Below, piece by piece: positions 1 to 7,561 of a DNA stretch of 64,000 bases (positions within the stretch are counted from its first letter, which is position 1; each line of letters opens with the position of its first letter). Under the pieces are notes generated by a model. It was not told the origin of the DNA and did no database searches. It was given only the letters and a program-made list of their open reading frames with translations. This DNA is from Sporomusaceae bacterium FL31. Its GTDB lineage: Bacteria > Bacillota > Negativicutes > DSM-1736 > Dendrosporobacteraceae. The position numbers and the translations under genes were made by a program. The stretch spans positions 196,866 to 260,865 of the forward strand of contig BIFV01000007.1 in NCBI GenBank assembly GCA_003990955.1. Direction: 5' to 3'.

Positions 1-921
1 CTTAAGTCTGCATTAAGTGATATTCTGAAAAAGGTTCAAGAAGGTGAAGGATTATCTCAAGCCATGGCGGATCATCCTAATATATTTCCCACGCTTATGA
101 TCAATATGATTGAAGCAGGAGAAGTTGGTGGGGTTCTTGATGAAGTGCTTAGCCGCTTAGCAACGCATTATGAAAAAGAACATAAAATGAATGAAAAAGT
201 CAAGTCGGCTATGACTTATCCAATGGTTGTTTTATCTATGGCAGCATTGGCTGTAGCTTTTATCCTAACCTTTGTTTTACCAACTTTTATGAAATTATTT
301 GACAGCATGAAAGCTGAATTGCCTTTACCAACCCGCATATTACTAATGATCAGTGGTTTTATGCAAAACTATTGGCCCTTTTTGATCGTTTTGGTTGGAA
401 TACTCCTATTTAGTCTTACTTATGCGTATAAGCAACCAAAATATCGCATTTTAATAGATCCCTTTATGTTGCAGCTTCCTGTATTTGGTATGCTAACAAA
501 AAAAGTGGCAATTGCCAGATTTAGCCGCACCTTTGGCACACTGTTACGTGGTGGTGTTCCTATTATTAGTGCTTTAGAGGTTGTCAAAAAGACAACTGAC
601 AATATGGTGATTATGAACTCGTTATCAGCTGCGCAAACCAGTATTCGGGAGGGACTGGGACTGGCAACTCCCTTGGGGACCAGTAAAATTTTTACTCCAA
701 TGGTTATTCAAATGGTGGCTGTAGGGGAAGAAACAGGGGAACTCGACAAGATGCTGGATAAAATTGCCGACTTTTATGAAAGCGAAGTGGATGATACGGT
801 TAGTAGACTTAGCAGCTTATTAGAGCCTATCTTAATTGGCGGTTTAGGGATTATCATTGGTCTTATCATATTAGCCATTGCTTTACCTATGTTTGACGTG
901 GCAACCCATATTGGCAACTAA
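1..921 (+). CDS. pilC: Type IV pilus inner-membrane platform protein PilC (5' end outside window)
   Basis: The reading frame is open from base 1, so the gene starts before the window; 306 codons are present. PilC/GspF proteins are usually about 400 residues, so roughly the first 100 are missing. PilC is the polytopic inner-membrane platform on which the pilus motor ATPases act. Two GspF-type repeats can be seen: an EAGE(V/T)GG-like motif near the visible N-terminus (EAGEVGGVLDEVL) recurs near the C-terminus (VGEETGELDKMLDKIADFYE), and hydrophobic membrane segments follow each. The last membrane segment ends shortly before the stop. The next gene is a major pilin, as expected for a pil operon. 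Identity is very secure. Confidence 0.93.
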   Translation, partial: LKSALSDILKKVQEGEGLSQAMADHPNIFPTLMINMIEAGEVGGVLDEVLSRLATHYEKEHKMNEKVKSAMTYPMVVLSMAALAVAFILTFVLPTFMKLFDSMKAELPLPTRILLMISGFMQNYWPFLIVLVGILLFSLTYAYKQPKYRILIDPFMLQLPVFGMLTKKVAIARFSRTFGTLLRGGVPIISALEVVKKTTDNMVIMNSLSAAQTSIREGLGLATPLGTSKIFTPMVIQMVAVGEETGELDKMLDKIADFYESEVDDTVSRLSSLLEPILIGGLGIIIGLIILAIALPMFDVATHIGN

Positions 922-937
922 TACAATTAATATGATT

Positions 938-954
938 CACTGTACTTTACAGTG
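938..954 (+). promoter_or_regulatory. Perfect inverted repeat between pilC and the major pilin gene
   Basis: CACTGTA and TACAGTG flank a 3-base loop (7-bp perfect stem) in the 76-base gap. Only a weak, interrupted T-rich stretch follows, so it is not a convincing terminator. It could be an RNA-processing or partial-attenuation hairpin that separates pilin expression from pilC, or a small operator. Role inferred only from position. Confidence 0.4.
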
Positions 955-997
955 TGTTATATATAAAAAATTAATAATAAACTAGGAGGACTTTTAC

Positions 998-1447
998 ATG
1001 ATTAAAAATTTAAGAAAAAGAATGAGTAATCAAAAAGGGTTTACGTTGGTTGAATTAATGGTGGTAATATCTATTTTGGGTATCTTGGCTGCTATAGCAA
1101 TACCCAGGTTTTCAGATTCAACAGCGCTTGCAAATACAGGAAAAGTCACCGCTGATTTACGTTCTATGGATAGTGCGATTGCTATGTATCAGGCTGCAAA
1201 TGGCGGCGCAGATCCCACTGGCATTGGTGCTACTGGATCTGAGACCAAAACTGAACTAACAGGAGCAGGATTATTAGCTGCAGCACCTACTACACCTAAA
1301 ACAGATCAATCAATATATCTTAAAGCTACAAAAACCAAATTAGCTGCTGATGCAACATATGCGCTAGCCACAGTAAGTGGTAGCCTTCGAGCCGTCATAA
1401 CAGTCGGCTCAACCAATTACGTTGCAGAAGACGTTAGAAGTAAATAA
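998..1447 (+). CDS. pilA: Major type IV prepilin (PilA-like)
   Basis: A 149-residue type IV pilin precursor. A 14-residue positively charged leader ending in Gly is followed by FTLVELMVVISILGILAAIAIPRF, the class III signal cleaved by the prepilin peptidase after Gly14. Glu5 of the mature protein is present, and the hydrophobic N-terminal helix forms the fibre core. The rest is a short Ala/Thr/Ser-rich globular domain with no cysteines, so it lacks the disulfide D-loop of many Gram-negative pilins. The ribosome site (aggagg about 8 bases before the ATG) is the strongest in this operon. A terminator follows directly, which suggests the pilin is made in excess over downstream genes. It could be called a PilE- or GspG-like pilin, but its place in a pilM-N-O operon favours a pilus. 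Confidence 0.9.
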   Translation: MIKNLRKRMSNQKGFTLVELMVVISILGILAAIAIPRFSDSTALANTGKVTADLRSMDSAIAMYQAANGGADPTGIGATGSETKTELTGAGLLAAAPTTPKTDQSIYLKATKTKLAADATYALATVSGSLRAVITVGSTNYVAEDVRSK

Positions 1448-1465
1448 TTAGTTTGTAATGTAGAA

Positions 1466-1494
1466 TGGGCGATGGAAGGTGCATCGCCCATTTT
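1466..1494 (+). terminator. Hairpin terminator after the major pilin
   Basis: A perfect 9-bp stem (TGGGCGATG 1466-1474, CATCGCCCA 1482-1490) with a 7-base loop is followed by TTTT. It lies between the pilin stop and the prepilin peptidase start. Because the downstream genes continue on the same strand, it probably acts as a partial terminator. Confidence 0.75.
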
Positions 1495-1529
1495 AGAACA
1501 TGAACATTTATCTGGTAAGGAGATTTGTT

Positions 1530-2330
1530 TTGCTATATATATGTTTATCACTATTAGGTTTCTGTATAGGGAGCTTTCTGAATGTCTGCATTTATCGATT
1601 ACCTCATGGTCAATCAATCAATCAGCCTCGATCACATTGCATGAATTGTAATACAATGCTTAAAACGCTCGATCTAATCCCAATCCTAAGCTGGCTTATC
1701 CTTGGTGGCCGCTGCCGCAACTGTGGCACACCTATCACTTTCCGCTATCCTGCAGTTGAACTGTTAACTGGCATTCTCTTTATATTCTGCTTCAACGAAT
1801 TCCACTTAGGCCCAGAGTTATTTAAAGCACTTATTCTAACGTCCTTTTTAATTGTCATTACTTATATTGACTATGATCACCAGCTTATCCTGGACAAAGT
1901 CGTTATCTGGCTGGCAGGAACTGGTGTAGTTATAAACTTATTTACCAATTACATAAACGTTTTAGCGAACTACGCTGGAATCACTACGTTCTTTTATGTC
2001 GAGTATACCAGCATGGTGGATATGCTCCTAGGGGCGTTAATTGGTGGTGGTCTGCTCCTCATTATTGCGATGGCAAGTCGCGGGGGAATGGGGGGGGGCG
2101 ATATTAAATTTGCTGCCGCGCTTGGTTTGTGGCTAGGGTGGCAGTATACGTTAATGACCTTGCTATTGGCCTTCATACTAGGTGGTGTTTTTGGCGTAAT
2201 AATCTTGGCACTAAAGATACGAGGTCGTAAGGATGTTATCCCGTTTGGTCCATTTATTGCGATTGGAGCATGGATAAGCTTGTTATATGGTGTTGATTTA
2301 TTAAAACTCTACATACGGTGGTTTCTGTGA
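1530..2330 (+). CDS. pilD: Prepilin peptidase / N-methyltransferase PilD
   Basis: A bifunctional membrane aspartyl protease that removes the leader of prepilins and methylates the new N-terminus. I chose the TTG at 1530 because taaggag lies 7-8 bases before it; an ATG at 1500 has no ribosome site and sits on the terminator. This gives 266 residues, normal for the family. The start fits the conserved N-terminus (GFCIGSFLNVCIYRLPHG). Two CxxC pairs (HCMNC, GRCRNC) form the zinc-like site of the methylase loop. Catalytic aspartates are in IDYDHQL and in the GGMGGGDIK motif (GxGD). The gene has about seven or eight membrane segments. The GxGD codons contain a run of nine G bases (2090-2098), a possible slippage site. 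Confidence 0.92.
   Translation: MLYICLSLLGFCIGSFLNVCIYRLPHGQSINQPRSHCMNCNTMLKTLDLIPILSWLILGGRCRNCGTPITFRYPAVELLTGILFIFCFNEFHLGPELFKALILTSFLIVITYIDYDHQLILDKVVIWLAGTGVVINLFTNYINVLANYAGITTFFYVEYTSMVDMLLGALIGGGLLLIIAMASRGGMGGGDIKFAAALGLWLGWQYTLMTLLLAFILGGVFGVIILALKIRGRKDVIPFGPFIAIGAWISLLYGVDLLKLYIRWFL
2090..2098 (+). repeat. Poly-G tract (9 G) inside pilD
   Basis: Nine consecutive G bases span the ATG-GGG-GGG-GGC codons just before the catalytic Asp of the GxGD motif; a five-G run lies a few bases upstream. In an AT-rich genome this is a conspicuous homopolymer and a candidate site for replication slippage. Confidence 0.9.
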
Positions 2331-2782
2331 AACAAAAAGGCTTTACGGTCATTGAATTGCTGATTGTCATTTCAATTTTGGCGCTGCTAGCAGGACTGGC
2401 TTTACCTCGATTGAACACAGCAACAGGTGAGCGTGATCTTGATATTGCTGCTCGTCAACTGGCATCTGATATGCGCTGGATGCAGCAGAATGCGCTAAAT
2501 CTAACAGCCGGGGCTACAAATCCGTTTATTCTTGCTGATGCACAGCCAACGTTAAATCTTTATACAACTGCTCCTTACGGGTATTTTATCAAATCCAATG
2601 CAGTCATTATCAAGAAGTATTTCTTTCCCAGTACCGTCAAAATCTCTGGTTACTACAGTGCGATCAATTTTGGACTCAACGGGTATGCCAATAATGCTCT
2701 AGGCACAACAGTAACACTGATGAGTGGTAATAAAACCAAACGAGTGATTGTCGATGCCGTAGGAAGAATCCGAATCGAATAA
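2327..2782 (+). CDS. Minor prepilin, GspH/FimT-like
   Basis: A 151-residue pilin-like protein. The very short leader (MKQKG) is followed by FTVIELLIVISILALLAGLALPRL, a complete class III cleavage signal with Glu5. The C-terminal part has the low-complexity, beta-rich look of GspH/FimT minor pilins, which help start pilus assembly. I chose the GTG at 2327, which overlaps the pilD stop (GTGA) and has ggtgg about 6 bases upstream; a GTG at 2318 would add three residues. Translational coupling to pilD is likely. The family is clear; the exact minor-pilin role is not. Confidence 0.8.
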   Translation: MKQKGFTVIELLIVISILALLAGLALPRLNTATGERDLDIAARQLASDMRWMQQNALNLTAGATNPFILADAQPTLNLYTTAPYGYFIKSNAVIIKKYFFPSTVKISGYYSAINFGLNGYANNALGTTVTLMSGNKTKRVIVDAVGRIRIE

Positions 2783-2806
2783 TACTGCGTAAAGGAGCCG
2801 GGGAAA

Positions 2807-3217
2807 TTGGCACCGCAGAAAAATGGGTTCATGATGATTGGCGTACTCATTGCAACCATGATTATTGGGCTGGCTTTTGTTGCATACCTTAATTTATCCA
2901 TTCTCGGAACAAAAGCAACTAACATTGCGGCTGATTATACGGTAGCAGCTAATTTGGCACAAAAACAACTGGAGCTATTAAAGACGCAAGATAAGAACTT
3001 TTGGGTCACTCACATCATTGATTCGAACATTCCCTGGCAAGACACTGCTCAGACTAATCCAGTCAATATCAATAATACTGACTACTTGATCACCACAAGT
3101 TCAGAAGTCTCTGAAGAAGATAATCAACTTGCAAAAGTGACGGTTACTGTTCAGTGGCATGAGCAAGAGAATGACCATCTGCTGCAATTTATCATGCTAT
3201 ACGATACCAATCCTTAA
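2807..3217 (+). CDS. Minor prepilin-like protein lacking Glu5
   Basis: A 136-residue protein starting at a TTG with aaaggag upstream. After MAPQKNG comes FMMIGVLIATMIIGLAFVAYLNLSI, which looks like a prepilin cleavage site and N-terminal helix. The residue at mature position 5 is Gly instead of the almost universal Glu. Pilins without Glu5 in other systems (GspK/PilX-type) sit at the tip of the fibre and have no pilin above them to pair with. Position and size match PilV-type minor pilins. The C-terminal half resembles no specific family that I recognise. It is probably processed by PilD and placed at the pilus tip, by inference. Confidence 0.7.
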   Translation: MAPQKNGFMMIGVLIATMIIGLAFVAYLNLSILGTKATNIAADYTVAANLAQKQLELLKTQDKNFWVTHIIDSNIPWQDTAQTNPVNINNTDYLITTSSEVSEEDNQLAKVTVTVQWHEQENDHLLQFIMLYDTNP

Positions 3218-3232
3218 GCTAGGAGGAAGAGT

Positions 3233-3790
3233 ATGCTTTGCATGGTATTCACTGCTATAAAGCGTAGGTTAGCAGCTCAACAAGGAGTTACACTGGTTGA
3301 ATTATTATTGACACTTGCACTTACAGTGCTATTGTTGCAAGTTGCCGTACAGGTACTTGGTGTATCTCTGACCGAGTGGCAAATAAAAACCAGCAAAACC
3401 GAATTGCAGCAAAATGCCCGTTTCGCTGTTGATAGTATTGTCAGAGATCTACAATATGCTAAAAGCATCACCCTTTCCGGAAGCAAACAGCTAAGTTTCT
3501 TTAGTGATAAATATAGTCCGAATGCACCACAAGTCACTTATACTTATGATACTGCTGCAAAGCCCTATGCCATCAGACGAAATAAGAACGATGGCAGCGG
3601 TGCTCAACCTGTGGCAGGTGGTAGCCCAACTTCCCCCATCACGATCAGCTCCTGCACATTTACGTCCCTTGTAAATAATTCTGCTGGAAAGCCTAAAACG
3701 ATTCATATTGCTCTAACAGCACTGGATACAAATACCGGCCAGCAATTTTCGATTGAGACTGCAGTCACCGCTAATTTAGTAGCCCCATAG
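3233..3790 (+). CDS. Minor prepilin, PilW-like
   Basis: 185 residues. An 18-residue basic leader ending in Gly is followed by VTLVELLLTLALTVLLLQVAVQVLGVSL: mature residue 1 is Val and Glu5 is present. PilW/GspJ-type pilins share this layout of long helix plus beta-rich globular domain. The ribosome site ctaggagg is 7-8 bases before the ATG at 3233. It lies between a PilV-like and a PilX-like gene, the usual order of the minor-pilin tip complex (FimT/PilV/PilW/PilX). The family placement is good; the subtype name rests on size and order. Confidence 0.78.
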   Translation: MLCMVFTAIKRRLAAQQGVTLVELLLTLALTVLLLQVAVQVLGVSLTEWQIKTSKTELQQNARFAVDSIVRDLQYAKSITLSGSKQLSFFSDKYSPNAPQVTYTYDTAAKPYAIRRNKNDGSGAQPVAGGSPTSPITISSCTFTSLVNNSAGKPKTIHIALTALDTNTGQQFSIETAVTANLVAP

Positions 3791-3813
3791 CTAAAGTAGG
3801 TGAGCATACTGCC

Positions 3814-4947
3814 ATGAGGAATGATGTAAATAAAGGTATTTTTACTGAATGTGGCGAGGTCAGTATTGTCGCCATGATCGTGATGATCATGCTGATCGTT
3901 ATAGTGACAGCCTCTCATTTGTTGAGTATAACTGAGCTAGATACATCAAAAAATTTTCGGGATGGCATTGCTGCCCAGTATCTCACTGAATCTGGTGTAC
4001 AGCATGCGATAGTCAAATTAAAAACAGATCAAATTTTTTTAAATAATACGAATACAAACCAGCTTTCAGCTGTTAATACATTAACTTCATCCCAACATAC
4101 CAGTAGTATCGGTTCCTATAAAGTGTATGTTACTGGAAGTGGCAGCAGCCGGACGATTATATCAATCGGCCAGGTTGATAAAGCAAAGCGCCAGTTAGTA
4201 ATAAGTGTAAATTTAGCTGAATCGCTTTTCCAGTATGCTGCAATCTCTGGTAGCCAGATGGTCATTAATGATCTTGTTGAAGGCAACGTAGCTTTAAAAG
4301 GAAATAGTCAAAATCTAACGAAGAATGGTACTATTAAGGGAACGATTACTTATAACCTGACCAGTCTTGATAATCCGATAATACCTGTTTCATTTTCCAG
4401 TGCAGAGTATTCAAACGGTGATCAGAGTATTGGGCAAACTTTTGACAGCGGCAATAAATCCTTAAACGGAGTTTATTTTATAAATAGTAATTTCATGATG
4501 AATGGTGGTACGTTTAGTACTAGTACTGGCAATTCAACAATAATCTATAGTAGTGGAAATATTATAATCTCTGGTACGATAGCTGGTGATATCACCCTAA
4601 TTGCAAACGGCTCGATAACCTTTAATAGCGGTACTGAACTAACCGGTAATATTAAGCTTTTTTCCAATAAGGATATCTTATTGAATCGTGCGATGGCAGG
4701 TAATGCTCTTATTATGGCCAACGGTAACATTACTGTAAATAGCAATAGTCAGTTAAATAAAGCTGTCGTATATGCAGGAAATGACTTGAGTATCAACAGT
4801 GCACTAACAGGCACTGCCATTGCTGGCAGTAAACTTACGCAAAACTCAGGTGGTACTATTACTTACGATCCAGCAATAGCGAGCTATTTTGATCTGCCTG
4901 CAAATGTTCGTGGGCTAACAATTGTTGCTTGGAAAAATCATAGCTAA
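3814..4947 (+). CDS. PilX-like protein with a beta-solenoid-like C-terminal half
   Basis: 377 residues. The N-terminus has CGEVSIVAMIVMIMLIVIVTASH, a hydrophobic helix like that of PilX minor pilins, which lack the classic FTLIE motif. Residues about 50-110 continue as a pilin-like stem with the AAQYLTESGVQHA segment common in PilX. From about residue 135 to the end the chain is a run of short beta-strand repeats rich in Gly, Asn, Ser and Ile (IIYSSGNIIISG, ITLIANGSITFN, ALIMANGNITVN). This pattern is seen in beta-helix or polymer-forming folds. It follows the PilW-like gene and precedes comFB. A tip-located adhesive or filament-capping role is plausible but inferred. Confidence 0.65.
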   Translation: MRNDVNKGIFTECGEVSIVAMIVMIMLIVIVTASHLLSITELDTSKNFRDGIAAQYLTESGVQHAIVKLKTDQIFLNNTNTNQLSAVNTLTSSQHTSSIGSYKVYVTGSGSSRTIISIGQVDKAKRQLVISVNLAESLFQYAAISGSQMVINDLVEGNVALKGNSQNLTKNGTIKGTITYNLTSLDNPIIPVSFSSAEYSNGDQSIGQTFDSGNKSLNGVYFINSNFMMNGGTFSTSTGNSTIIYSSGNIIISGTIAGDITLIANGSITFNSGTELTGNIKLFSNKDILLNRAMAGNALIMANGNITVNSNSQLNKAVVYAGNDLSINSALTGTAIAGSKLTQNSGGTITYDPAIASYFDLPANVRGLTIVAWKNHS

Positions 4948-4967
4948 ATATGAGGAGGGTGACTTAC

Positions 4968-5240
4968 ATGCAGTTAAAAAATTATATGGAAGACCTGGTT
5001 TTGCATCAACTTGACAACATCATTGCCCGTCACGAAGGAATTTGTAGTTGTGACAAGTGTAAATTTGATATTGCGGCATTAGCACTGAATTATTTGCCTC
5101 CTCGCTATATCGTAACTGAGCGGGGTGAGACGTACACGCGGCTCAAATCGTTGGAACAGCAATTTAATGTCGATATCATGTCAGCAATCACTCTAGCCAT
5201 TTCAATCGTACGAGGTAGACCCAAACACCATGCAGAATAG
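4968..5240 (+). CDS. comFB: ComFB-family late competence / pilus-associated protein
   Basis: 90 residues starting at the ATG at 4968, because gaggaggg lies 8 bases upstream; an ATG at 4950 would contain the ribosome site itself. The sequence shows the ComFB pattern: LKNYMEDLVLHQLDNII, then a Cys cluster (CSCDKC), DIAALALNYLPPRYIVT and a C-terminal helix. ComFB was named from the Bacillus comF operon; related proteins are found near type IV pili, and recent work (from memory) reports cyclic dinucleotide binding by some members. Its stop overlaps the pilM start by 11 bases, so it is made with the pilus machinery. Cys residues may bind a metal (inference). Confidence 0.78.
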   Translation: MQLKNYMEDLVLHQLDNIIARHEGICSCDKCKFDIAALALNYLPPRYIVTERGETYTRLKSLEQQFNVDIMSAITLAISIVRGRPKHHAE

Positions 5241-6315
5241 TAAATTATGGAATAGGATAAAAAACAAGCTTATCCAAAAATCAGATAAGGTTTTAGGTAT
5301 TGATATCGGTACAGGATCATTAAAACTTACTGAGATAAGCCTAAAAAATGAGCGTCCTGTTGTGACTAAAATTGCGATTGCCGATTTTACTGACAACCTC
5401 TTTGAAGATGGAAGATTAGTAAAGCCTGACGAACTTACTTCAATATTACAGCATCAGCTTTCTACAGGTGGTTTTTCCAGCCGTGAAGCAGTGATCGCAA
5501 TTGGTGGCCGAGCTATTTTTATCCGCGAAGTAGTTTTCCCTCAAATGTCTGAAGAAGAGCTAAAAGAAGCAATCAAATGGGATATGGAAAAATACGTCCC
5601 CTATGCGCCAGATAGCTTTTATTATGATTTTTCGATTATTGGCGCTGCCAATAATGGCTTGGAAATGCGAGTTTTACTTGTAGCAGCGCCTAAATATCAT
5701 ATTGATGCTTTAGTTTCTGTATTAAAACTTGCTGGACTAAAGCCGATTGCCGTCGATGGTGAAGCTTTTGCTTTATATCGCTCAATCGTAAAAGCGGAGA
5801 ATTCCATTCTGGTTGACATCGGTCATCATATGTCCCAAATTATTGTCTACCAACAAGGCATTCCAACAGTGACGCGAATCATTCCACTAGCCGGACAGCG
5901 ATTTACTGAAGTCATCATGAATGCCTTAGATCTTGATGTGAGCGAAGCAGAAAGACTAAAACAAAGACAACAAGGATTATTACCTGCGGTGAATCATTCA
6001 TTTGAGTATTCAGATATTCATGATCAAATGTTACTTTTGGTCCAAGAACTTGCTAGGGAAATCAGACGTACGGTTGAGTTTTATCAAGTTCAAAATAAAG
6101 AAGCAAATATCGAAAAGGTCATTATTTCAGGCGGTGGCGCCAATTTGGATAATTTAGTCCAGCACTTAAATGCCTTGCTGGATATTCCGATTTTGCTTCA
6201 TAATCCAGCCGATATCGTTGACTATTCTGTCTCCTATGATCATCAGTATATTAAAGATATTGCCCCACGCATTGCAGTAGCTGTTGGACTAGCCTTACGC
6301 GGAGGTCAACGATGA
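5230..6315 (+). CDS. pilM: Type IV pilus assembly protein PilM (actin-like ATPase)
   Basis: 361 residues, normal for PilM. It is a cytoplasmic actin-like/FtsA-like protein that binds the N-terminal tail of PilN and links the motor to the membrane alignment complex. Nucleotide-binding motifs are visible: GIDIGTGSLKL near residue 24, a second phosphate loop around SILVDIGHH (about 196), and the adenosine motif ISGGGANLDNL (about 300). The start ATG lies within the end of comFB; downstream pilN overlaps by 4 bases (ATGA). Very secure. Confidence 0.92.
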   Translation: MQNSKLWNRIKNKLIQKSDKVLGIDIGTGSLKLTEISLKNERPVVTKIAIADFTDNLFEDGRLVKPDELTSILQHQLSTGGFSSREAVIAIGGRAIFIREVVFPQMSEEELKEAIKWDMEKYVPYAPDSFYYDFSIIGAANNGLEMRVLLVAAPKYHIDALVSVLKLAGLKPIAVDGEAFALYRSIVKAENSILVDIGHHMSQIIVYQQGIPTVTRIIPLAGQRFTEVIMNALDLDVSEAERLKQRQQGLLPAVNHSFEYSDIHDQMLLLVQELAREIRRTVEFYQVQNKEANIEKVIISGGGANLDNLVQHLNALLDIPILLHNPADIVDYSVSYDHQYIKDIAPRIAVAVGLALRGGQR

Positions 6316-6851
6316 TTCGTATAAATTTATTACCCCCAGAAGAACGCCAGCCCAAATTGCCGCTTACCAGAATCTTCACTGTGATTGCTGTGCTATTTGC
6401 CAGCATCTTATTGGCTATTTATAGTTATGGCTTTTTTACCATTTCTAATCTTGAAAGCAAACTTCATGATACCCGTATTCAGTATGAATTGCTGAAGCCG
6501 ACTCAGGAAAAAATGCAAGCAACCAATGCGATACTCCAGGAAATTAATGCTAAAAATGCTATTTTAGTAACCTTGACGCAAGAGCGCAAATCATGGCATT
6601 CCATAATGACCCACATAGGAGTACTAACAACCCCCAACGTTTGGTTAACTGAAGTTGGTTTAGTTGAAAAAAATTCCTTAAAAATTAAAGGAATGGCTGT
6701 AAGTTATCCTGATTTAGCTGGATTCATAAAAAAGCTGGAACAAGATGAATTATTTGTTGACACCGTTTTATTAAATGCTGAGAAATTCAACACCAACCAA
6801 ACTACTGGAGTGGCTAGTTTCGAACTATCAGTTAAAATCAAGGGGATGTAA
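6312..6851 (+). CDS. pilN: Type IV pilus alignment protein PilN
   Basis: 179 residues. The N-terminus MIRINLLPPEERQP is the conserved cytoplasmic INLLP motif that docks into PilM. One membrane helix follows (residues about 20-42), then a coiled-coil and a small periplasmic ferredoxin-like domain. It pairs with PilO to align the inner-membrane platform with the rest of the pilus. Start overlaps the pilM stop; the stop overlaps the pilO start by one base. Confidence 0.9.
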   Translation: MIRINLLPPEERQPKLPLTRIFTVIAVLFASILLAIYSYGFFTISNLESKLHDTRIQYELLKPTQEKMQATNAILQEINAKNAILVTLTQERKSWHSIMTHIGVLTTPNVWLTEVGLVEKNSLKIKGMAVSYPDLAGFIKKLEQDELFVDTVLLNAEKFNTNQTTGVASFELSVKIKGM

Positions 6852-7450
6852 TGGTGAATTTTTCACAAAAAAATATTACAGATAAACATAAAGTATTGCT
6901 TTTTGCTGCAGGTATTGTTACAGTAATAATAGTATTTTATTATTGTGTTTTAATTCCGCAGCAAGAACGAATTAGTCAATTGACGGCCACACAGCAAACA
7001 GAACGTCAACGGGTTCAGATTATCGAAGCTTTTGCAAATGCACATCCTAATATTGGTCAATATGAGCAGGAGCTAGCCGCAAAACAGACTTTAGTAAATA
7101 AAATGCTTCCTAATAACACTGAAATCAGCGAATTTATTCTGGAAGTCGAGAAGGCAGCAAAAGACAGCAATATTCAATTTATTAAAATTAAACCTGCACA
7201 AGTGATCAATAAAAATGGTTATCGGGAAATCCCGCTGGAATTATTGGTAAAGGGCAATTACTTTCAGACGTTAGGCTTTTTAAAAAAACTTGAAGAATTA
7301 CCACGGTTTAATGCGGGGATAAATATGGCCGTACAATCTCAATTGGGTAATTTAGAAAGTAAGATTACTGTTATTATTTATTCTTATGGCACTGTACCAA
7401 CTGGTACACCAGAACAACCAAAGTCTACCAATGCGACTAACTCTAAATAG
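6851..7450 (+). CDS. pilO: Type IV pilus alignment protein PilO
   Basis: 199 residues. A short cytoplasmic N-terminus is followed by one membrane helix (about 15-35), a coiled-coil region and a periplasmic domain ending in a Thr/Pro/Asn tail, as in PilO. It forms heterodimers with PilN. No pilP or pilQ follows; the next genes are aroC-K-B. Secretin and pilotin genes must lie elsewhere if the pilus crosses an outer membrane. Confidence 0.87.
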   Translation: MVNFSQKNITDKHKVLLFAAGIVTVIIVFYYCVLIPQQERISQLTATQQTERQRVQIIEAFANAHPNIGQYEQELAAKQTLVNKMLPNNTEISEFILEVEKAAKDSNIQFIKIKPAQVINKNGYREIPLELLVKGNYFQTLGFLKKLEELPRFNAGINMAVQSQLGNLESKITVIIYSYGTVPTGTPEQPKSTNATNSK

Positions 7451-7561
7451 GGTTAGCGCAATTTTTTATATAACCATACTCTATAAAATTGATATGCTAA
7501 CATGAACCGGAAGTCTAAGAAATTGGACAATCTTGGTGTAATAAAAGTATGAGGTGATGTT

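Noticed and set aside
1500..1529. ATG start for pilD at 1500
   Set aside because: It abuts the terminator T run and has no ribosome site; the TTG at 1530 does.
2090..2098. Poly-G tract as a sequencing artefact
   Set aside because: The frame and the GGGD motif are intact with nine G bases, so there is no sign of an error, though read data would be needed to be certain.
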